Positions 53,205 through 64,000 of a stretch of 64,000 nucleotides of DNA are shown piece after piece; the stretch's first letter is position 1, and every line of letters starts with the position of its first letter. The DNA lies in assembly GCF_037975245.1 (NCBI RefSeq), contig NC_092575.1, forward strand, positions 10,198,001 through 10,262,000. Reading direction: 5' to 3'. A model generated the notes under the pieces. The model was not told the origin of the DNA. It searched no databases and saw only the letters and a program-made list of their open reading frames with translations. This stretch comes from Apostichopus japonicus. Its lineage: Eukaryota; Echinodermata; Holothuroidea; Aspidochirotida; Stichopodidae. Position numbers and translations under genes: made by a program.

Positions 53205-55030
53205 TATGTAGGATCTTTACACTAACTTATTGCCAAACAAAGAACTTAGCATGCATAGACTCCGGGTGTGTGATTACATTGCAAGATCCTACCTGTACTG
53301 CGTAAGATTTTAAGATTTGTCACAGGGGTTCTACTCATAATGCGTAAGGTTGGCATGTAAAATACATATTTGGGCAATCGACTAAGAACTTTATTTCAGA
53401 ATAAATATTTAAAAAATAACATGTGTTCCTTATACGTCATCTTCCGTGCAAGCATTTCTTTCGTTATAGATATATTTCCATTTTTTTTATATTTAAAGCC
53501 AACTTACGTTACCCCTATCAACATAAAGGTACAAACCGACAAAGCTTCAGGTACATGGACTATGTATAGGGGATTAACAATTTCTGTCTCAAACACAACA
53601 CAGTTTCACATTTAAAGACATGTTAACTACATTATATTATCAACATGTACTAATTTAATAGTACCAAGTACATGTTCCTTTGTTAATTTTATCCTATCTG
53701 TTGAATGTCTTTTCTAACATTGACAAACAGTCGCTCCCTGAGATTTTAGTAAAAGAAACCATGAAATGACGATCTACAACCAATTACAAGTGAGGACATA
53801 TTGCAATGACTTTTAGAAATTCTCAAACGTAAAAGGTGTGCAACCTATACAGCCAAACTATGACGTTACGGCTCAGCTATTTCCTTTTCCGATATTTGAT
53901 GGAAGCTATATCACTGGCAAAGCCATTTCATGCAGTTTCCATGCACGGAAAACAAAGAGAGAAAATAATATAATTAAGACAAGGACGATTCAAATTTTTA
54001 CGCAGCTGTTTCGGTCAAAAGCGACGGGAGTCAATATTTTCACTCCAAATCGGAAAAGTTATAATTTTACTAATCTGTAATAATTTTAGTAACTTTCATT
54101 ATGATTCGAGGCACACATTCTCTGAAATGAAGAGCATTCGGATATTGTTGTGGAGATTTTCTACAGAGAGATATCGTACGGTAGTAATTACGAGCCATTG
54201 AATCTTTTCGACGGAAGGAAAGGAGCCCCGCATGGTAATAACTGCACTTGTCCGTATTTGAATTGACTCGTTATAATATGCAACAGCCCAGCAAGAAGCA
54301 GTTCATTTGCCTTATCGTAAACTTCCCCCTAACCCCCCCCCCCCCCTCCTTCCCACCACACAAACACCCTCCCGACCGAACCGAGGACAAGAACGGCATT
54401 TAAGTACAAAGGTCTCATGATAAATCGCTCTGGCTATTGAGAGCCAGAAATCACTGACAGAAGTACATTTATAAAGTCAAAGCACATGGTAATATTTTAT
54501 GGTTTTTTATGGATTTTATGGTGTCCATTTCATCGATTATCATGGTATCACGGCGAACCTCTGTGTTTGCAGGAATAAATTTTTATTAATTTATCAGTGA
54601 GGTTAACAAAAAAATAGTGCGGGAGGTTGTAGAGATTGTGAGAAGTATCGAAAACGCTCTGTTATAAATAATTTCCATGCAGCTAGGGTTAATCTGTGAT
54701 TTGTCGAGTGTGTACAGAGATATTTCTTCCAGTGTAGGATTGTACATGCCTTCTTATATACTACTGACCGGTGTTTTTAATTTAATCACCCTTGCATATC
54801 TTCGATGGAAATAATTAGTAAACCTTATAGGAACTTTTCACAAGAATATGTTGCGCACACCTGCTTACATGGAATTTAATCTATTAATGAGGATTTTAAA
54901 TGTTATCCGTATTTCCTCCAAAATAGTAATAATAATCACCATCATCACACTTATTCAAATTTCAGCTATAGACGTTTACGGGCGGCACCCTCCAAGGTAT
55001 TATCCTCATTATGTTATCAGTTTTTTTGTG
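53205..55030. other. AT-rich intergenic sequence
   Basis: I see no gene or recognisable element; a poly-C tract lies near 54331-54345. Short open frames here have no protein-like features. Confidence 0.4.
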
Positions 55031-55038
55031 ACAATATG

Positions 55039-57117
55039 CAGTGGCGTAGCTAGGATTTTTTGAGTGGGGGGGGCCATGGGGGGGCTGTTCTTTCTAGTGG
55101 GGGGGGGGCCGGAGGTTACTATCTAAGCGGAGCGCCACCATGGTTGGCGCGGAGCGTACAGAGAAACTTTGAGATTTCAGCACCCCCCAGATCGCAGGAG
55201 ATGGCACCTGTGAGGCAAAATAGCAACCAAAAAGATGTGCAACTTTGGTGACAGAAATGCAATAAAAGTTTTTTCTCTTTCATGCTGACTGGCCTTGCCA
55301 ACTCAACCAGACTTTTAACTTGAGGGAAGTTGGCATCATTTGCAGGAATTTCAGAATTCCCAATATTTTATATCTCTACCAGTAGTGGAAAATCCTGTTT
55401 CGACAGTTTCGTGGCCATAAAAAAGTTGTTTTGTGGAATATTCAATGACATATATTCATTTGACTCGAGGCAATATATGAATACCTGCAGGGGGCGGCGA
55501 TCCGTTTCAAATATTGGGGGGGGGGGCATCTGCTGGATGCAGGCGAATTACTGTCAAAGCGGAGCGCCACCATTGGTTGGCGCGCAGCGTACAAGAAAAT
55601 TTCTGGTTTTGATAGCCCCCCAGATGACCGGAAATGGCACTTCTCGGGCTTGAAAATGACCAACCAGATGTACACTTTTGCCTGAGAACCAAGTTTTTCC
55701 TAATAGTTTTTTTTTCATTCATAACCTTTTGTCAAGATTGTCACCAGTCACACATCATGTTCGACCTCATTGCATTTGTAGGTAATTCTACGTAACGCCC
55801 CACAATACCCGTCAGCCCCACTTTTCAAGGTTTTAAGCCCATTATTTGTTCAGAATTTGAATAATAAATTCACTTCAAAACATACCCATAATGTTGCACT
55901 AAATTTCACCTATGGACAACCAATATAGAAAACCCCCCTCAACCACTAACAGACCGGTCAAAATTGCACGAGTATAGAGGGAAGTATACTATGATGAAGA
56001 ATGCTGGTCAAGGAATTTTCGAAATTTCAGACACAGTTAAATTATTGGTGTACAAATATTAAAACCTCTTATAACGGCTACTATAAAACTTCGATATCAT
56101 AGAAAATACCCCAAAAATATGCTCGAGGGGGAGGGCGGTCTCCACCCCTTCACCCCCCCCCCCTCCCTTGGCTACGCACCTGCGGTTAGAAATCTTGTAG
56201 GAAACAGGCCAAATGGAAACCCAGTGAACCCATATCGATGTGGATCATATATGTGATTGTACGTACTTACACTCATACACAAGATGCAAACAAATTTCAT
56301 TACGGATGCGGTCCGTCTAGCTAGTCATTTCGAGAAAAAAAAGTAAAAACTACTTTCGGTTATATATAGTAACAAATTGTGACACGGTTAGACAGGCACC
56401 TTGCGAGGAATTTGCCAAGGGAGGGGCAAAACTTGTACCCAGAGTTTGTAAGCGTAGCACCACCATAAGTTGGCGCGAAGCACAAAAGAAAATTTTGGCC
56501 GAAAATGTCTCCCAGATCGCTGGAAATGGCACTTCCCAGGCCTTGTAAGTTGCATTTAAGCATTTTCTATTTTGAAATTACTAGCGATATCATAAAAAAA
56601 TACAAAACATATGCTTAAAAAAAAACTATGCCACCAAATATTGGGGGGATATAAGATACTATATCCCCCCACCTAAGATATTGGGGGGACATGTCCCCCC
56701 CATGATCGCCGCCCATGAATACCTGATACCTCGGCTCAGTACAAACGGAGCCAATCTTTTGATAGATTGTTGCGCTAGGTGGAAGCACTGAACATATTTT
56801 CAGCAGATATCGCTATCACGCAGCACAACAAGGTTCGTGGTGTATGGTCGCAATCGTCGCATCGACCATTGCCATGCCATGCTGTGTGACCATTCTCATG
56901 ATTACTACAGATATTGTATTATTCTTATTCTGCCAGATGCAGACGAGAAAATTGTGTAACTCTATTTCCCAAATTATTGAACAAAAAATATTAGCGAATC
57001 GCACTGATGAGTGTTTTTTTTACCCCATTCCCAGTGGGGGGGGGGGGCCAGTGGGGGGGCCAGCCGATTTCATGGGGGGCCTCGGCCCCCCCAGGCCCCC
57101 CCGTAGCTACGCCACTG
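55039..57117. mobile_element. hAT-like MITE containing a nested second copy
   Basis: The ends are perfect 14-base inverted repeats starting CAGTGGCGTAGCTA, and the element is flanked on both sides by the 8-base duplication ACAATATG (55031-55038, 57118-57125). Eight-base duplications and CAGTGGCGTAGC-type ends fit the hAT superfamily. Without the nested insertion it would be about 840 bases. G and C runs lie just inside the ends. No transposase frame is visible. Confidence 0.88.
55488..56717. mobile_element. Nested hAT-like MITE
   Basis: The element starts CAGGGGGCGGCGATCC and ends GATCGCCGCCCATG, inverted copies apart from one indel. Perfect 8-base duplications AATACCTG (55480-55487, 56718-56725) flank it. 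It carries two copies (near 55558 and 56450) of a motif with GCGCCACCA...TTGGCGCG that is also found in the outer element at 55128 and at 49176, so these elements share internal sequence. Confidence 0.85.
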
Positions 57118-57689
57118 ACAATATGCAGAGAACCATAATATGAATAAAAACCTTTCTAGAAACTGTTAGAAATGTTAGCATGCTAAAAGTGAGGGAGCTG
57201 CTACTTCCTGCTAAAAAAGAGGGCTATTTTCCCAAAGACTTGTGTCTGGTTACAGGAAACACTGCAGTATATGCCTATATCATTAGAACAGCGCAAAACT
57301 AAGAACACTTTTGGAATCCCGGTGTACAGTACATGAATATAGAAAATAAATGTACTTTGCAACCTAAGCAGTCGATCTTTTTCAACATCGTTGCAAAATA
57401 TATTATGTCCATATTGCATCTAAGCACATTGGATTGACCAACATATATAAAATTTTTATATAAGGGCGACGTGACATCCCTCTCCTTAGTCCTATAGTCC
57501 CCTCTGGACGACATATCGACAGTTGAACGGTTGTCACGTTCTGTTCTCCCCGTGTTAATAGCTACTTTATATAGACCTAAATGTATGTCCGAGAATGACC
57601 CCCCCTCACCCACACCAACCTTTGAAATCCTGTTTTGAACGCAAGCATTTTGCATATTGAACGTTTTCTGTTTGTCACTCAATTCCGCG

Positions 57690-58250
57690 ACAGATTTTCG
57701 TCACAACAGAAGAATGTTCATATTTGTAGATGTTACGAGCCATCTCGTAATTTTGACATTTCATCTTAAAGTTGCAACGTTTCATTTGGTCAATATGACG
57801 TTGGTTTTATCTCAAAATTTCGAATTGCATCTCGAAATGTTGACAGTTTGTGTCGAAATTTCCTTGTTTTATCTCGAAATGTTGACGTGGTATATCACAA
57901 AATTGCTATATCCCATCTCGAAAATGTGATGTTAACAATTCAAGCTGCTACGTTTTATATCAAATCTTCCACGTCCCATTTCAAAATGTTGACGATTTTA
58001 ACTCTATAACTTTGTAAGTTACATTTCAAATGTTGATGACTTTTGCTAAAAGTTTGATGTGTTATAATTTCACTTCAAAAATATGACGTTTAGCCATGAT
58101 TTTCGATGTTTAATTCATGTCGAAATTTAGACGTTTTAATTAGAATTTTATCTACGAAATGTAAATAGGCCTATGATAAAGACGGTCTTTGCCGAAATTA
58201 TCTCTCAATGACATTTTCGACAAATTTTGATCTCGAAATAGAAGCCTTTC
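57690..58250. repeat. Degenerate TCGAAATGTTGACG array
   Basis: Words like ATCTCGAAATGTTGACG, TCAAAATTTCGA and TCGAAATTTNGACG recur every 20-45 bases with variable spacers. Similar stretches occur at about 27300-27720, 59040-59160 and 59910-60050. It is a degenerate short-unit repeat, not coding. Confidence 0.6.
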
Positions 58251-59176
58251 TGTCTTGATTCACCATCAAAGTGCGGTGTCATCGCGGGTTATTGCCGGCC
58301 GACGTGTATCTGTGCTGTGAAATCAGGACTTTCAAGAAAAGTGAAAAGAAATATTGCTTGATGGTATCAAATTATGAATGTATGGCGGAAATTACTATAG
58401 GTTTAACTTTGACTCAACTGCAAGAATCCCGCTTCATTGCTTGTAAAAACCACAGTATCGTATACTGAACAGAACTATATATTTGTGTTTTTTTTTTCAC
58501 ATTCGAAATATACCGAAGGATCCCCACAACACCATACTTGAGAGTCGCATATTCAACGAATCCACAGCCAAATCCTCATTCGTAATATTTTAGACCCGCC
58601 CATTGCAATACCATTAAGGTTCATGACTCATATACCTAAATCAGTCTGGAGAATTTTTGAATTCACCCCGGTGCCCCTCCCAACCCTCGAAATACTGCGC
58701 CCGTTACTGGGTATTGTACCAGACACGGGCGTTGATCATTTTTCAAGATTGGAGGAGCAAACTAACAGATTCAACCACTCCATGAATGCAAATGCACTTG
58801 ATGAGAAATATACATTCTAACCAATGCCCCATACATATGTTTCCAGGCGAGACAAATTAGTTCAGCGGGGTAAAAGAAGCGATAAAAAAAAATGAGGCGA
58901 AGGTGCAGAAAACCGGTTGCTAGTTTGGGAATCTTCCCAAGAAATAAAAATCACATAAAAAAATGTTTGTTGAAAGATTAATTTCAACCGAGGTTCCTAC
59001 CTATTATCTCAACAGTAGACTATTTTATCAAAACAATTTCATTTCTTCGACCTTTTCTTGAATTCCATTCACATAAAATATCAAAATTTAAGTTCATAAC
59101 AAGTCCGGGAAATTTCGATATTACGTACACGTCGAAATTTTCACTTTTAATATCCACATTCCCTCGATAGTGTTTA

Positions 59177-59902
59177 CAGGGGCGTAGCGAAGGGTTTTTT
59201 GTTGGGGGGTGTGGAGAATTTGATCTGCCGACGGATCTGGAAGTGGTAACTGAAATGGGGGAGGGGTCTAAGGGGAGGGGGTGTCCCCCTCCCCTTTGGC
59301 ATTTTTTTAGCTTTGAAACGTCCTTAGATGCAATCTGGTGCATATTTTAAGTCAAATTTGATTTGCCGACGGATCTGGAAGTGGTGACTGAAATGGGGGA
59401 GGGGTCTAATTTTTAGTTTTGAAACGTCCTTAGATGCAATCTGATGTATATTTTAAGTCAAATTTGATTTGCCGACGGATCTGGAAGTGGTGACTGAAAT
59501 GGGGGAGGGGTCTAAGGGTAGGGGGTATCCCCTCCCCTTTGGAAAAATTAGTTTGGACGTCCTTAGATGCAATCTGATGTATATTTTAAGTCAAATTTGA
59601 TTTGCCGACGGATCTGGAAGTGGTGACTGAAATGGGGGAGGGGTCTAAGGGTAGGGGGTATCCCCTCCCCTTTGGAAAATTAGTTTGAACGTCCTTAGAT
59701 GCAATCTGGTGCATACTTTAAGTCAAATTTGGCACAGAAGAAGCTCACGTTCTCCTTTTTCTATTCAGCTTTCCTTCTTTCTTCCCCTTCCGCTCTCTTC
59801 ACCTTTTCTCCTTTTGCCGACAGACCCAAAATTTGCCGACAGCGACCAAATTATTGGGGGGGGGGTGACACCCCCCACACCCCCCCGCTCGCTACGCCCC
59901 TG
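59177..59902. mobile_element. hAT-like MITE with internal minisatellite
   Basis: A 726-base element with ends CAGGGGCGTAGCGA and its inverse TCGCTACGCCCCTG, flanked by perfect 8-base duplications AGTGTTTA (59169-59176, 59903-59910). Inside are four tandem copies of a unit of about 115-132 bases. It interrupts the degenerate TCGAAAT repeat region. No transposase frame. Confidence 0.9.
59219..59735. repeat. Minisatellite within the hAT-like MITE
   Basis: GCCGACGGATCTGGAAGTGG recurs at about 59227, 59362, 59472 and 59604, each followed by TGACTGAAATGGGGGAGGGG-type sequence and by CGTCCTTAGATGCAATCTG. Copies differ by short deletions between the two blocks. Confidence 0.9.
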
Positions 59903-59910
59903 AGTGTTTA

Positions 59911-61340
59911 TCTCATAATTTCATTATTTTATTCCAAACATTCGTCTATTTTCTTTAACTTTCCAATGGAAACTTTTTATATAAAAAATGTCGACTTATT
60001 TCTCGAACTTGCAGCTCATTTATATCTCAGAAGTTAAAAATATTGACTAAATATAAACTATTCTTGATTAGAAAGTGTGTAAGTAATTTGGTAACGAAGG
60101 GACCACATCCTTACTAATGTTCTATATAAGTTTTTCAATATTTTATGAGTGCTGGTGCTACAGTGTGCGTAATTGTGTAAGATATAGGCCTATATGTACA
60201 TGTAAATTGGGGTAAAGTAAATGAGAATAATGGGTGGGCAGCTTCAACTGCTTTGCCCACCCAGTGGCTATGTTCTAATTTTCTGGGTTGATAACATTGG
60301 ATTTTCTGAATTTCGATGCAATTTTACAATAAGATATATACAATAAGTATTTTGATTCATAGGATAAGACTCTTTTTTGCTGATGCAAAGATCCAGTTGA
60401 ATGGTCCAGCACTATCATATATGGAGGGGAATTTACTACAAACGTGGTTAGGGAGGGGGGGGGAAGGGGAGACTGGAACATACAACCGCGACTAAGATCA
60501 AGTATTGATTTGTAAACATAAATTTAATTCCGCACAGACATGTTTATCTGGGGCGATGTGTGGCTTTCGAACAAGGGTGTTCGAAATATTTTATATTATA
60601 CAGATATTCTACTATTCACTATTTTTAAATTGCTCTATATAATTTGAAAGAGGCTATTCAAACTATCGTATTTATTGTTTTGTTCATGCATCCACAAAAG
60701 CAATTACGGGGGATGGATGTCAAACTTCCCCCAAATTTTAACTGTTGGGTGGGGGCGGGTACTAACTCCTCTGCCGCTTAGGATTGAAGCCCGGATAACT
60801 CCAGTCCATCTGTTAGTCAACATCCTTTATCATAAAATTGTTAATGATGAATTGACACAATATGCATATGAGTAATTCTTATGTGCAGGCTTCTACCGTT
60901 GAAACAAACTCCTCAAGAAAATTTGTGGGCAAAATACTTCACTAAGTGGTGGGAAAAACAAAGTACTGCATGGGTGGGCAAAATAATTTTCTCGTGCGTA
61001 ATATATTTTGCAGGGTGGGCAATTGCTCAGCCAGTTCATAAGTTAGTTACTTCCCTGCCAAACGGGATGACAAAATGCATTGTAGGCCTAACCCCGTCCA
61101 GCGTCCTCCCCCTATTATTCCTTGGTCATCGTCATGGACTCAATCCACCCTCTGTCGAAACTTCAACTTCTCACGATGTCCCAAACTTTTCTACAAATAT
61201 GATTCGCCGAGTCTGTGAATCCTAACTCACTCGTTATATATTAATAGCTCCGTGGTACGAGCTACTACTCGATGTATTTTGGTGGTAGTTGGTGTCTTTT
61301 GCTGGGTCACTGTGAAGGCCGCTGTCATATACTCACCACG
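59911..61340. other. Intergenic sequence upstream of RAB35
   Basis: No gene recognised. An open frame at 60881-61225 (+) of 114 codons has no known domain and lies where the RAB35 upstream region is expected; I treat it as chance. Confidence 0.4.
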
Positions 61341-61341
61341 G

Positions 61342-61518
61342 TGACGTCATTCGATTCGCCTTTGAACAAGATTGACTCAGCGCAACCACACTGAACAGTG
61401 AATGACATGCATCGATATGTTAACGTCCCCTCCTTTGATAATACACATACTGTAAACCCAGACAACCCGATGGTTACCTGTATACTTCCGCACAGTAGTG
61501 TGTAGTATACTATATAAG
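61342..61518 (+). promoter_or_regulatory. RAB35: Putative RAB35 promoter: CRE and TATA box
   Basis: A perfect palindromic CRE, TGACGTCA, lies at 61342-61349 and a TATA box, TATATAAG, at 61511-61518. The TATA box is 69 bases before the start codon, so transcription would start near 61540 with a short leader. Position and match are the only evidence. Confidence 0.5.
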
Positions 61519-61586
61519 CGGATGATACTTGAATAAGTTGAATTATTTACATATCAGATTATCCACATGATTATTACATACGTACA

Positions 61587-61638
61587 ATGGCGAGAGAATA
61601 TGATCATTTATTCAAATTACTCATCATCGGTGACAGCG
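61587..61638 (+). CDS. RAB35: RAB35 small GTPase, first coding exon
   Basis: The exon encodes MAREYDHLFKLLIIGDSG, the last codon being completed after the intron (donor GTAAGT at 61639). This matches MARDYDHLFKLLIIGDSG of vertebrate RAB35 in all but one residue; the histidine and LLIIGDSG separate it from RAB1, RAB8 and RAB10. GDSG opens the P-loop GDSGVGKS, which binds GTP. RAB35 acts in fast endocytic recycling, actin regulation and cytokinesis at the plasma membrane and endosomes. Only 18 residues are in the window; the rest lies to the right. Confidence 0.88.
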
Positions 61639-64000
61639 GTAAGTTGTTTTATACAAAACAAAATACTTTAGGTTGGTTGTTGGACAAGTAGGCGTAGGCT
61701 AGCGACTTTAGCCTAAGTTAATCATAGGACGCAATTCACAGTGATATGAGGCCTAGGCTGACATTCACTGCTGTACTAATTGGCTGGCAAGTAACAAAGT
61801 AGCAAAGATCAGTTTGCCAGTAATGCTGTGTGAAAATCGATCAATGATTAACATACAAACCAACAGAGCCCATTATGTATATGCCTAGCCGTGAAGGCTA
61901 GACCTAAAGTGATTAATACACAATATGGAATAGGCTAATTATGTCATTAGTAGTATTATGACCTTAGGCTAGTACTAAGTAGAGTTAGAACCTAGGCTAG
62001 GTGCATCCGTCACTCAGCCTTAGTCAGTGTGGGACATTGGTAATGTCAGAACATCCAGTGAACATTTATCCTAAGGTTAGTCACTGTCTGAATGATGTTA
62101 AATAAGTTAGCCTGTGGTTAGACCTAAGTTTTTCAATAAAGACAGTTTTACAACTACAGGAAAGAAAATAATATTGCCACAGTCTGTAGTCAAGCATAAT
62201 TCTGTTGTATATGGAATAATTCAGTGTTCCATATGTATTTTGGAGTCTGACAGCTGTCATCAATAGCACTGACTGACTGACAGTCAAAGCACTAAGGATG
62301 AGTTCAAAGATTAATTTTGTATAATTCATTCATTTATTTGTTTTTTCACATAAATATTACAATGTGAATGGAAGTTTTCTGAAAAGCCTATACTGGCTTA
62401 ACAAAACAGAAAACATACAATAATGTATTGTAACAGGCTGATTTACAACATATTTCAAAGAGGTGCAAATTGTTTTAACAGCCAGCCTTTTTATGAATAT
62501 GGTATATGTATAGAATGTTTAGCAATATTGTCTTTAACAGTGAGCGAGGCCGTCATTTAGTGGAGGACATAAAAGTTAAAGTTGAGTAATACAGTAAAAA
62601 CTTCCAAAATCTTTGGCATGTAATTCATTATGAACACTACAAGATCATCATAATGTGACCCATGAACATGAACTTCCTCTGTCTCTCATATAAACTGAGT
62701 AAGTTTAGATTTAACCTACTTGCAAAGAATATAACACACATGTCTAACCTTATAATAAAATTCCTGAATACACTTGAGGTACTGCACAAACTTGACTAGA
62801 TTGTGTTTTTCTGAGTAATATAGAAAAAAGTTTCAAAACAATATGATCATTATAATGTGACTTGGAACATAAACTTCCTCTTTCTCTCATATAAGTTAGT
62901 TTAACTGTAACCTACTTGCAATGAATATTACACACATGTGTAGACCTTACAATCAAATTCCTGAATACTCATGAGGTATAGCACTGCATTTGACTAGTAC
63001 ATTGTGTCTTGACTACATTGTGTATTTACTAACTTACAAGTACCTTGGAATGTTATGAGTACCTATTGAACAGTTAAAATCATCAGTCCTTAATGATACT
63101 TTGCATAAAATATGTATGGAAAAGAGTTGACAACTTGTCTGCATGAAGGTGTACTTTAAAGTATATATATATTACTGTAGGTGTGCAAATTGTACAACAG
63201 AGGTTTCGGACATACCTGTAAGTTTTGTTTTATTTTGTTTAGTTTATGGTACTTTCTATTTCTCGTTTTATACAGTACAGTTGATATACATTTCACAAAC
63301 ATTATGATTTTAAACAAACATAGGTATATATACTGAGAAAGCAGCAACTGGTTAAAAGCAGATTCATCAATTAGAACAACAGTAGGAAAGAAGCTAAGAA
63401 AACAATCATCTCTAGCAAAGACATGCCAATAGAACAAAATGTAATCAGATGCAACTAAGGACAAAAAGAGAGAAAAACAACGTGCAAATGGAAAATAAAC
63501 TTCAGGGCTCAGAGTTAAATGTGAAGTTCAAATCTTTTTAAATTAGCCAAGTCATTCACTTGTATACAGTAGTTCTAATGTCAAGCGAGTTACAGCTGGA
63601 TAACTTGAGAATTTCCGTATGACTCTTATTCAAATTTGTACCACAATGGGACTTATTGTAATTCACATTGGTTTACCTGAGCAGGGTAAATGATTAATAG
63701 TGTTTATGATTATGTCAGCTCTGTTCAAAATTACAAGTAACATTATTTTGATAGTTTGACAATCTATTGAAGCTTATTTGTAGCCATGCAGACAATACAT
63801 GCTACTGTAAGTTGTTACGGCTTAGTAAGTACAGTACCTGTCAGATACTGTACTATGTCTGTGAAGATATCTTTGCTGTTGTAGTGTAAGCATGCTTTCA
63901 TTTTAAAAGTCAACACAAATTTTAAGTTAAGCTATTATACTCTGAATTTAACCTTTGAGCCCTTTATATATTTAATTCACACTGTACTGTGTTTAACAAT
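61639..64000 (+). other. RAB35: RAB35 intron 1 (continues beyond the window)
   Basis: No second exon encoding VGKSSLL-type P-loop sequence was found before the window end. The intron holds a roughly 200-base imperfect tandem duplication (62.64-63.01 kb). Confidence 0.6.
62640..63012. repeat. Imperfect ~200-bp tandem duplication in RAB35 intron 1
   Basis: AACTTCCTCTGTCTCTCATA near 62670 recurs as AACTTCCTCTTTCTCTCATA near 62873. Both are followed by CTACTTGCAA, ACACACATGT, AATTCCTGAATAC and CATTGTG/GATTGTG words in the same order. The copies differ at many positions, so the duplication is old. Confidence 0.75.

Noticed and set aside
60881-61225. 114-codon plus-strand frame upstream of RAB35
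   Set aside because: No recognisable domain or homologue in memory and no codon pattern distinct from the surroundings.

Overview
The window is animal nuclear DNA. Genes are split by GT-AG introns (with one GC-AG exception), and long intergenic stretches are filled with transposon copies, minisatellites and poly-C/poly-G tracts. An undivided KDM2 gene, an ORAI gene and a MORN3 gene, together with frequent AGGCCTA-type words, suggest an invertebrate deuterostome, perhaps an echinoderm. The phylum is inference, not proof.

Layout: 1-2109 is upstream sequence with one foldback MITE. 2110-6176 (+) is MORN3, five coding exons giving 237 aa. 7948-25826 (-) is KDM2, a lysine demethylase with JmjC, acidic linker, CXXC, PHD, F-box and LRR parts. 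Sixteen exons join to 3507 nt in one open frame; only the first few codons are missing. MORN3 and KDM2 converge tail to tail. 25827-38462 holds the unlocated KDM2 start, a 145-bp tandem array and dispersed repeats. 38463-39854 (+) is ORAI, the store-operated calcium channel. 61587-61638 (+) is the first coding exon of RAB35 behind a TATA box, with its first intron running to the window end. From memory, the human KDM2B, ORAI1 and MORN3 genes are neighbours on 12q24.31 and RAB35 lies nearby on 12q24.23, so the block looks like conserved microsynteny.

The gene-free 40-61 kb stretch is a transposon reservoir. It contains a 112-bp satellite with a 448-bp higher-order repeat (43.3-44.8 kb). A THAP-domain, P-like DNA transposon (45943-49164) has perfect 32-bp inverted ends and three copies of its 8-bp target site, one pair flanking a 20-nt palindrome that looks like an excision scar. 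An LTR retroelement (50461-52881) has lost gag and most of pol and carries an intronless collagen Gly-X-Y segment starting directly after its primer-binding site. A second array of two P-type scars with three target-site copies lies at 53127-53204. Nested hAT-like elements with perfect 8-bp duplications lie at 55039-57117, and another at 59177-59902.

The four host genes have unrelated jobs (ciliary/sperm MORN protein, chromatin demethylase, calcium channel, endosomal GTPase), so their proximity reflects ancestral linkage rather than a pathway. The strongest candidates for undescribed biology are the collagen-carrying LTR element and the two target-site/scar arrays of the P-like transposon.
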